This document shows positions 14,201 through 19,481 of a DNA stretch of 19,481 bases, piece by piece. A model generated the notes under the pieces. That model had not been told where the DNA came from. It saw only the letters and a list, made by a program, of their open reading frames with translations, and did not search any database. Location of the stretch: assembly GCA_028285025.1 (NCBI GenBank), contig JANQQH010000549.1:1-19481 (forward strand), read 5' to 3'. This DNA is from Hyphomicrobiaceae bacterium. GTDB lineage: Bacteria; Pseudomonadota; Alphaproteobacteria; Rhizobiales; HXMU1428-3. The position numbers and the translations under genes are program-made. Each line of letters begins with the position of its first letter. The first letter of the stretch is position 1.

Positions 14201-16881
14201 GGGGCGTTGTTGTCAACTTTTGAGTAACCATTCGCAACACCTTTCTTCTTTAATACTTCAAACGTCTCACTGGGCTTATTGCCAACTGATTTAAGGTAAC
14301 TTGGGGGGACAAACCGCCCTGTCTCAAGAAACCGTCCATACATGCGATTGCGGACTTCTTTGTAATCAACTTGCATGAGTGTGATTTCAACATCATAACC
14401 GTTTTCTTTTAAAAGTCTGGTTAATGCCTGGATACTTCCAGCCTTATCTCCTACTTTCGGCAAGAGCAGATTAGCGCCTTGTTCAAGCGCATCATCCCTG
14501 ATTTCTTTTGAAATATGGCTGCTTTCCTCATGAACTGCATGGGCACCAATCCCATCTTGATACTCTGGCAAAGCTTTTTTCACCTCATCAGGATCAATAA
14601 TCATTGCTCTTAAGTCGCGGGCAATCGGATTAGCTAAACTACTCTTTCCAGAGGCTGGCGGGCCAAGCAATATTACGGCCTTGCGTTCATGTTTTACTGG
14701 GGATTCTGGAGGTGTGAGCCCTTCATCAGTCCATGCCAATCGCTCACTCTTATAATATAAACGATCATACGCAGATTTCAAGCCTTTTACACGCTCTCCA
14801 TCAAAATTAAATTCTCTGGTTTTGTGCCAATCTGGGGGTAAAGGTTGCCCTTCTTTTACTGTCTCAGGTATTTCCTTAGACTGCCTAATAGCCCTTTGTA
14901 TCGCCGGGTGATTATCAATCACCTCATCAGGGGCATTTTCCTTAAGCAGCCTGGCCAAATCTTCTAATTCAGCTTTGGCGATTGCTTCATCCCCTTTTTG
15001 GTAATGAATGCGTGGATTGTTCGGGTTAACTTCAATCTCGTTAACTAAATCAACCTTTGTTTGGTCTGGTAAAATACGGCGGGCGACTTCCCCAAGCGCC
15101 TCGCCCAGCTCTTGGGTAATATCTGGCCTAGCGCGCAACTCTGTTTCCAATTGGCCAATACGCTCATCCAACTCTAGTAACCGTTTATATTCCCCTTTCA
15201 GGGTCTTTTGCGGCATCTCTTCTAACTGAGATTGACGGCGCAGTTTTTCGCGTTTTAATTCATCTATTTCGCGGGCAAGATTATCGATGCGCTTTTCAAA
15301 TTTGTGCGTAGCGTTGGCGATCTCATGATCAATGGCATTTTTAATATAATTCCAGACATGCCCGTCACGCGCTTTAAACTTTTGCTCACCGGCATTTAGT
15401 TTTTTAGGGTTCCACATCCGTGTTAAATAGCTGTCAGCAGTGGCTGATTTTTTGCCCTCAATCTCAAAGCCAACTTTATTCAGTTCTTGTCTGGCATGCT
15501 CAAACAAATCCTTGCGCGCTATTTTGGCAGCTTTGACAACAAATTCATTAAATTGTCCTGAGGGTTGACCTGTATCCACCCCATCAGCCGTCATCACATT
15601 GCCGTCATTGCGGCGCATGGCGCGGGCAACCTGTTTTCTAAACTCATCGCGGCTCATATGAATGCCCGCTTTGCGCATATCGGTGTAAACGCCTTTACCC
15701 CCGCTGGTGCCCGTACGAGAGATAACATCTGCCAGACGCCCTTCAGTCCAATTCTTAATTCGCGTCTCAAGGGCTGCTGGACTGTCCCTGAAATCATTCA
15801 TTTTCATCAACATCGGATTTTCAAATAAATTTGCCGCCACACGGCGTGCATGGGGCGACGGGCTGTGAAGGGAACGCAAGATAGGGTTAAACCATTTGGT
15901 CCCCTTTGCATACGCCCCTGCTGCCTTACCAAACAGGGAAAGATCATCCAATGTCGGGACATCACTGGCAGCGCTCAAACTATGCTGGCGACGGATTCTT
16001 TGTGCGTCTAAGTACAGCTCATCAAGCTGGTTGTCTAAAGCGTCATCTGTTAGCCTTGCCTTGAGTTCATCAGAGAGTTTAGACATCTCTTGAACCTCTG
16101 CCAGTCTGTATTCTTTAGCCAAGGTTTTAGCCTCTTGCAAAAGCAATACACGGTCTTCAGGTGAGGCCTTGTCATATTTTATTTTGAAGTCATCACTTTG
16201 CTTAAAGGCTTGGTCAAAAACTTGAGCCCAGTTAGACTTTATGCCTCTATTGGCAAGTGTTGCCAGGCCAGAGCCTATGCCAAAGCCAAAAATGCCACTA
16301 ACCCCAAGGGCAAGAGCGCTTTCTTCACCAGTTATAAGTCCTTGTGAAGCATGAAGCTGGCTTTCTGCAACTGCTGTTGCCCCTATATTAGCCCCTGCAA
16401 CATTACGGCCAGATTTGAAAGCGCTGTAACCTGCTCTTGTCCCCTTAACTGCCAGTGTTCCAGGAATAAGGTTTTCAGGCCCAAGCATGTAGGCTAGAAA
16501 AGAAATGGGGGCTTGGAACCATGATGAATTATCGATCAATGCCCTATCTTTTTGCTCTCGCGCATAACGCAATTTAAGCGCATCAAGATAACGGTCATTT
16601 AGTGCATCAACGAAGTATTCAGCGTCTTGCTCATACTCAGTACCTTTTAGAGAGCCATAAAAATCAAAATCCGGATCTGGGGTATTGTCCACACCGTTTG
16701 TTTCATCAACAAGCCTAGATCCTATCCAGTTGTAATTGCGAAACCTAGCTTTTGTGCCGTCTGAAAAGCTTGTTTCATCAAATTCAGTTTTAAGAGAGTT
16801 TACGCTTACATCGGGCTCAATCCCACTTGTAAAATCACCTTCAACTGATTGTAAGGCTTGCTCGCGTGTTAGTAGTCCCAT
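11215..16881 (-). CDS. Giant polyvalent ejection-type protein with Zeta kinase and HExxH peptidase domains
   Basis: An 1888-residue protein. It begins with a helical region and a glycine/alanine-rich hydrophobic stretch (about 125-220), with a long coiled coil near 525-600. A Zeta-toxin kinase domain (about 735-880) follows, with P-loop GPPASGKS (740-747), 'IIDPDEVKKALPEY', 'HEESSHISKE' and 'GANLLLPKVG'. After a linker comes a metallopeptidase motif HEAVH (986-990) with a downstream Glu-rich ligand segment EEAIAEEF (about 1042-1049). The C-terminal ~400 residues have hydrophobic and amphipathic helices of the phage internal-virion type. Such multi-enzyme chains are known as polyvalent proteins, ejected or transferred with DNA to act early in the new host. 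Zeta kinases phosphorylate UDP-sugar cell-wall precursors in plasmid systems; the phage target is unknown. GGAGA is 16 bases from ATG, an unusually long spacing. The linker at 881-955 overlaps a candidate nested gene. Confidence 0.82.
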   Translation of the reverse strand: MGLLTREQALQSVEGDFTSGIEPDVSVNSLKTEFDETSFSDGTKARFRNYNWIGSRLVDETNGVDNTPDPDFDFYGSLKGTEYEQDAEYFVDALNDRYLDALKLRYAREQKDRALIDNSSWFQAPISFLAYMLGPENLIPGTLAVKGTRAGYSAFKSGRNVAGANIGATAVAESQLHASQGLITGEESALALGVSGIFGFGIGSGLATLANRGIKSNWAQVFDQAFKQSDDFKIKYDKASPEDRVLLLQEAKTLAKEYRLAEVQEMSKLSDELKARLTDDALDNQLDELYLDAQRIRRQHSLSAASDVPTLDDLSLFGKAAGAYAKGTKWFNPILRSLHSPSPHARRVAANLFENPMLMKMNDFRDSPAALETRIKNWTEGRLADVISRTGTSGGKGVYTDMRKAGIHMSRDEFRKQVARAMRRNDGNVMTADGVDTGQPSGQFNEFVVKAAKIARKDLFEHARQELNKVGFEIEGKKSATADSYLTRMWNPKKLNAGEQKFKARDGHVWNYIKNAIDHEIANATHKFEKRIDNLAREIDELKREKLRRQSQLEEMPQKTLKGEYKRLLELDERIGQLETELRARPDITQELGEALGEVARRILPDQTKVDLVNEIEVNPNNPRIHYQKGDEAIAKAELEDLARLLKENAPDEVIDNHPAIQRAIRQSKEIPETVKEGQPLPPDWHKTREFNFDGERVKGLKSAYDRLYYKSERLAWTDEGLTPPESPVKHERKAVILLGPPASGKSSLANPIARDLRAMIIDPDEVKKALPEYQDGIGAHAVHEESSHISKEIRDDALEQGANLLLPKVGDKAGSIQALTRLLKENGYDVEITLMQVDYKEVRNRMYGRFLETGRFVPPSYLKSVGNKPSETFEVLKKKGVANGYSKVDNNAPKDQDPEILEDSRQFLEGRLFRLQRRGRGGREETRRVDQDPGWKGVRSLETGPPPKGSKQRINEGTAEGAFFDSDNLIQIVRSALDPEATLRHEAVHALRSLKLFKDEEWALLEQSAKEFDWVGKHKIASRYDGVFDGDDAARQQGMLEEAIAEEFSKWRAGELEVTPEVKTIFERIQDALKRIAEVLRANGIESYEDVFKLVDEGEIAGRAKAQKQNELARLENEYAAVKGNIEKLEQGSLVPPEITPGELQQMIDLVGNGKRPNKPESLFQFLQKQGGMLDEDKALLNLGMSPKTHPELVRSASDAINETTYSVADKINKGQPLSMEDAGFLAWNEGFFPDRPSTKTFLKALREELQGEENVRFKDLKQQRKHQDFVTVEEELNRLGINPQDPIVRFARTPFEEDIVSATARVLDDKADEQIAKLEKKIAETKIEHDQDMFPLELDLNGHVDEVVNGLFKKLTGRGNVEDFVNDNIIDYGFLKGRTFGIRDELIEEFLEDDIEHIMRRYTRNVAGQIEMKKRFGNLHLKNHLEEISDEFNGLRQEVHYSDKSPKQKQKEINKLEKQEAAAIRDLQFARDKVLGRYEQDLDSSGWARTVDAALSWQYMTSLGGVLVTSLSDAWRTPMVQGFGHVFGKQLPALIAGNKGVKINRALARKYAGIAEIINNSRLAHMAGLNDPFSVSTPAEIAIQKMTDRFSKLTGLPYWNQFWKEFAGAVIIDRALGDMVKGLDNLSAKEVRWLRSLGLGDMATGAKQLQAEGAIEKVQGLWTINPDKMPDALMDVFFAGVKKEIDTTIVSKGIGDAPLFAETKLGRIATQFKSFGAASNQRMLIRGMQDDLGNFTTGMAGMITTGMFIYMLKQLEAGREIDDNPGTWLAEGIDRSGMFFLFFEANNIVEKIGGPGVYQALDAKAPASRFASRNAVGALAGPLFGSATDLFTILGQGARAINPGAEVDLSPGDIKATRRLAPYATLPPWRWLVDGYIVPTMQEEVR
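13987..14012 (-). terminator. Intrinsic terminator inside the giant coding region
   Basis: On the minus strand AAGGCACC-GCAGAA-GGTGCCTT followed by T gives an eight-base-pair stem and T-run. It starts four bases past the stop of the nested reading frame at 14016. A terminator this good within a 5.6-kb gene is unexpected. Confidence 0.7.
14016..14231 (-). CDS. Candidate nested small gene inside the giant gene (71 aa)
   Basis: In a different frame from the giant gene, ATG 14231 opens a 71-codon frame. AAAGGTG lies six bases upstream as ribosome binding site, and an intrinsic terminator follows the TAA. The product has balanced protein-like composition with many aromatic and charged residues (SFWKGDYFDYSAAEEAG, then KTPDGKEFVAWRRARRQK). 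The giant frame over the same bases gives a low-complexity Arg/Gly/Glu-rich linker. Third positions of the nested codons are strongly G/C, unlike the surrounding genes; part of that follows from the overlap. A GTG at 14240 is an alternative start. No family is recognised. It may be a gene captured into the linker, or chance; start-to-terminator order favours the first. Confidence 0.45.
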   Translation of the reverse strand: MVTQKLTTTPPKIKTQKFSKTPDSFWKGDYFDYSAAEEAGEKRHDEWIKTPDGKEFVAWRRARRQKAQNSE

Positions 16882-16904
16882 TGTGTTTTATTCAGGTCTC
16901 CAAT

Positions 16905-16929
16905 AAAAAAGGAGCCTCTGGGGGCTCCT
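16905..16929 (-). terminator. Intrinsic terminator just before the giant gene
   Basis: On the minus strand AGGAGCC-CCCAGA-GGCTCCT followed by T. The T-run leads into ATTGGAGA, the likely ribosome binding site of the giant gene, 23 bases before its ATG. Confidence 0.85.
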
Positions 16930-17031
16930 GGATTAAGCTATGGTAATGAGGTTGCATTATTTAAGACTCTCGCCATATTTATGGTGCAAATTTTTTTAAC
17001 CAAAAAACAGCTTCGCTTTAAACCGGAAATT

Positions 17032-17304
17032 TTACGCTCTTCTTTTCCTTACAAAACGAATTAAAAGAAACACAATCAGCGCAACAGCTAGTTTTGCTGG
17101 ATAATGGATGTAAAAATGATCCCCAAATTTTCTAAGCCCCTGTGACTGATTTAGCATAAATTCGGCAAAACAATAACTGAGAGTTGTTGCCAATAATATT
17201 GTGGTGATAGTTCCTAATTTCTCAGGTGTGTAATAAAGAACAAGAAATGAAATAACCAAAGCGGCAGGATCAAGAAAAGCAGCTAAATAAGAAAAGAAAA
17301 TCAT
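17032..17304 (-). CDS. Small membrane protein, three helices, holin-like layout
   Basis: A 90-residue, very hydrophobic protein with three predicted membrane segments (about 4-24, 30-50 and 69-86) and a basic C-terminus (RFVRKRRA). The layout fits class I holins, but the gene sits between two large virion genes, far from the lysis cassette. Its ATG overlaps the stop of the lysozyme-bearing virion protein (ATGA), so the two are translationally coupled. It could assist genome ejection through the inner membrane, be a second holin, or be a virion membrane component. No family is recognised. Confidence 0.6.
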   Translation of the reverse strand: MIFFSYLAAFLDPAALVISFLVLYYTPEKLGTITTILLATTLSYCFAEFMLNQSQGLRKFGDHFYIHYPAKLAVALIVFLLIRFVRKRRA

Positions 17305-19457
17305 TGTTCGGGTACTCCTTGGTTTTCTATAGATTCCCTATTCTTAATCTCTTCTCTCTTTTTTACAAGCTCGCTTGGATCTTTACCGCCTAACCGCCTT
17401 AATAGATTATGGGGCGCATTCGGTGAATGGCCACGTTCCCCCCCTAATGCTTGAGGCAAATTATTCTTTTCAAGTTCCAACTCTCTTATTGCCCTATTAT
17501 CAAGCTCAAATTGCATTAGCCTGTCATGATCAGCCTGGGCCGTCCCATCTATCTCAAAATAATGATCAACAGGCACAAAGAAAGTCTCACCATTAACTTT
17601 AGCCTCTAGCATAATGCGCCATTTAGGCCCGTCAGGAACCTCTGTTTGCAGGCTGATCCCATCCATAGCAAGAAAGCTTTCAGGCTTCTTCTTGTTGTCA
17701 AAATAGCCCTCTGCGCTGCGTTCTGTTATATGATCAGAGGAAAGCGCTGCCTTGCCTGTTAGTTCATAACCACGCGCTGCAAAGGAGTCTTTGTTCAGGT
17801 CGACCACCATACCAGAAATAGCCTTAAAGTTATCTCTCACATGGTCAATATTATCAGGGTGAACAAACTTTTCAGGCGGGTATTTCATGACAACGCTTTC
17901 GCCCGTTATCTCTGTTGTTCCATACCGCTTTTTAATTTCATGCATCGCTATGGCTTTAGCTGCATCAGCATCGCCTGTTTGATTAAAGGCATCAGCCGCA
18001 AGGGTTTTATATTCGGATGTGACAGTCGCTTTTTGTTGTGCACTAAATCCAACATCAGGTTGAGAGGAAAAAATGCTATCAAACTCATCGCCTATATCAT
18101 CAACATCCAAGTCTTTTAAAAACTTGTTCTTTTCTGCTTTCATCTCGTCTATGCCCATTTTGGCAAAACGCTCCTCTGAAAGCATCATCCTTCTAACGGC
18201 ACCATCATTGCCATAAAAGCTTGATAGCTTGCGATAAACAGCCAATTTCTTGGATAGGTTATTGGCATGTTTTCCCCCTGCACTAAATTGTGCCCTGTTG
18301 TCTCTTTCTATATTATCCAAAAGAGCATACCCCTTGGCTCTTTCTTCAGGGGCTTCACTTTCAATGTGGCCTGTTAATTTCTCAAACACTTGCTTTGGTA
18401 AGGGAGCCTTATTAACAGCCATTTTCAAAACATAGTCCTTAGCCTCATCGTTATCTATCAAAGAAACTTCAGGGCCTAAAATGCTTTCATGGGCCTTATT
18501 ATAACGCTTCATTAGCGAACTGTTATGAGCTGAGACCTTAATCTCCCCATTCACAACACCTTGCAAGAAAACCTGCTCTTGCTCTGCTTCATGGCGTTTT
18601 TCAACCTTATCCCAATCAATCTTTGAGAATATTTGTGAGCCTACGTCTTGTTCTTTGCGTTGGACAAATGAGGAAACAGCGACTTTGCGCCCATCCTTTT
18701 GCATAAACAAATTAGCTTCGCGCTTTCGTCTGGAAACAAGACCAGGCAATCTTTTAAGCTGGCCTGTCCGCCTGTCTCTGGCCTTATTATAGCTAAGCAT
18801 TCTTTTTGCTGCCTTGGCAAAATTACCCGCATTAATATCGCCCGCAATTTTCTTTAAGTTTCCTTCCCCAAGATTGAATGTAAAAGAGACCAAGGCGTCA
18901 TATTGATTTTGTGTTAGGGGGACTTTGATATTTCGATCAACAGCGTTTTCAAATTCTTTTATGTCCTGTTGCGCGAGCTGAACTGCTTGCTCTTTGGTGA
19001 TTGTCTGGCCAAGCTTAACGCCCTTGGTGTGGCCATAGCCAATGGTTGGAACGCCAACAGGATCAAGATAAGCCTTTAACCTTAGACCTTCCTCACCATA
19101 AATCATTTTAACCGCGTTTTGGCTAATCTTATTGTTTGTCTTGGGTTTTGCTTTACTTGAAAGAACCTCCCCTTCAAGCTGTTTATATTTCTTAAGCCTA
19201 GGGTCATTATCTTCTATGGGCCAGCCACGATCTTCTACTTTTCCAGCTTTGCTTCTTTTAAGGCCTGTTTCTTTTTCAAGTCTTTGAATTTCGTCAGGAG
19301 TTAGGCCTGTGTCTTGCTTTTGGGCTTGAAGCTCTTTTTCTTTTTGCGCCTTCCAATTTAAAAGCTCGCCCGGGCTAACCTTTTCTTCAACATGCTTGGC
19401 GCTATCGTTTACCCATTTTTCTTTAATCGCTGTTTTGTCGGCTTGGGAAATCGGCAT
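17301..19457 (-). CDS. Virion protein with GH24 (T4-type) lysozyme domain; start uncertain
   Basis: From ATG 19457 the protein has 718 residues. Residues about 112-255 are a T4/lambdoid-type lysozyme (GH24): 'GEEGLRLKAYLDPVGVPTIGYGHT' with the canonical E123, D132, T138 spacing (+9, +6), 'SFTFNLGEGNL' and 'GLVSRRKREANLF'. Some 460 mostly helical residues follow. A lysozyme embedded in a long helical protein, next to the giant ejection-type protein, fits a virion protein that opens the cell wall during DNA entry, distinct from the endolysin used at exit. The frame stays open upstream to the window edge and no ribosome binding site precedes 19457, so the true start may lie outside. The 3' end overlaps the small membrane gene by ATGA. 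Confidence 0.8.
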   Translation of the reverse strand: MPISQADKTAIKEKWVNDSAKHVEEKVSPGELLNWKAQKEKELQAQKQDTGLTPDEIQRLEKETGLKRSKAGKVEDRGWPIEDNDPRLKKYKQLEGEVLSSKAKPKTNNKISQNAVKMIYGEEGLRLKAYLDPVGVPTIGYGHTKGVKLGQTITKEQAVQLAQQDIKEFENAVDRNIKVPLTQNQYDALVSFTFNLGEGNLKKIAGDINAGNFAKAAKRMLSYNKARDRRTGQLKRLPGLVSRRKREANLFMQKDGRKVAVSSFVQRKEQDVGSQIFSKIDWDKVEKRHEAEQEQVFLQGVVNGEIKVSAHNSSLMKRYNKAHESILGPEVSLIDNDEAKDYVLKMAVNKAPLPKQVFEKLTGHIESEAPEERAKGYALLDNIERDNRAQFSAGGKHANNLSKKLAVYRKLSSFYGNDGAVRRMMLSEERFAKMGIDEMKAEKNKFLKDLDVDDIGDEFDSIFSSQPDVGFSAQQKATVTSEYKTLAADAFNQTGDADAAKAIAMHEIKKRYGTTEITGESVVMKYPPEKFVHPDNIDHVRDNFKAISGMVVDLNKDSFAARGYELTGKAALSSDHITERSAEGYFDNKKKPESFLAMDGISLQTEVPDGPKWRIMLEAKVNGETFFVPVDHYFEIDGTAQADHDRLMQFELDNRAIRELELEKNNLPQALGGERGHSPNAPHNLLRRLGGKDPSELVKKREEIKNRESIENQGVPEQ

Positions 19458-19481
19458 GTTATCAACAACACCGTAGAATTT

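Larger units (their letters stand above)
3472..19481. mobile_element. Podovirus-like prophage, left part (continues past the window)
   Basis: The element begins at the tRNA-Val fragment and runs off the right edge. It holds a + strand accessory arm next to the att site and a minus-strand late arm with virion, tail-fibre and lysis genes. The T7-type tail-fibre N-terminus, the lysozyme-bearing virion protein and the very long ejection-type protein point to a short-tailed phage. Lysis genes sit nearest the att site. Integrase, repressor, replication, terminase, portal and capsid genes are not in the window and are expected to the right. All recognisable late genes are open, so the visible part looks intact. 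Confidence 0.9.

Noticed and set aside
16893..16957. A roughly 20-codon minus-strand frame upstream of the giant gene
   Set aside because: It runs through the terminator hairpin and has no ribosome binding site.
3664..19481. CRISPR array or insertion sequence in the prophage
   Set aside because: No regularly spaced repeat series, transposase or terminal inverted repeat pair was seen.

Overview
The window joins an alphaproteobacterial chromosome (1 to about 3471) to the left end of an integrated podovirus-like prophage (3472 to the right edge, continuing outside). The GltB/GltD pair is of bacterial NADPH glutamate synthase type. A direct-repeat GTTC-N7-GTTC box inside the prophage matches the LexA operator known from Alphaproteobacteria, and the moderate A+T bias suggests a low-GC, perhaps marine, member. 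Species cannot be named from this sequence.

Chromosomal part (all + strand): 3' end of gltB, then gltD joined by a TAATG overlap; a gap of about 490 bases with no gene; a GntR/FCD regulator closed by a strong terminator; and a small ArsC/YffB-like thioredoxin-fold protein. At 3472-3523 lies only the 3' part (anticodon arm to CCA) of a tRNA-Val(UAC) on the minus strand. This is best read as the chromosomal half of an attachment site, so the intact tRNA should be rebuilt at the far, unseen end, probably beside a tyrosine integrase.

Prophage left arm (+ strand, 3664-5999): a HerA/FtsK-like ATPase with two C-terminal winged-helix repeats, a 61-residue and a 21-residue reading frame sharing nearly the same leader with it, then a small zinc-ribbon protein whose promoter overlaps the LexA box. 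This is an accessory or lysogeny-expressed segment.

Prophage late arm (minus strand, read right to left, 19457 to 6088): a lysozyme-containing virion protein, a three-helix membrane protein, a 1888-residue ejection-type 'polyvalent' protein carrying a Zeta-toxin kinase and an HExxH peptidase, a T7-type tail fibre, two paralogous small tail proteins, a 203-residue protein, a DUF4376 protein, then a lysis cassette (Cys/His endolysin with membrane tail, nested Rz/Rz1 spanins, holin-like protein). No terminase, portal, capsid, integrase or repressor is seen; they should lie to the right.

Most notable: (i) the Zeta kinase plus peptidase inside a probable ejected protein; (ii) a candidate small gene with its own ribosome binding site and terminator nested in another frame inside that giant gene; (iii) an opposite-strand gene flanked by two near-copies of the same terminator; (iv) terminators placed 14-23 bases before late-gene start codons with no room for a promoter; and (v) the SOS-type operator over the zinc-ribbon gene.
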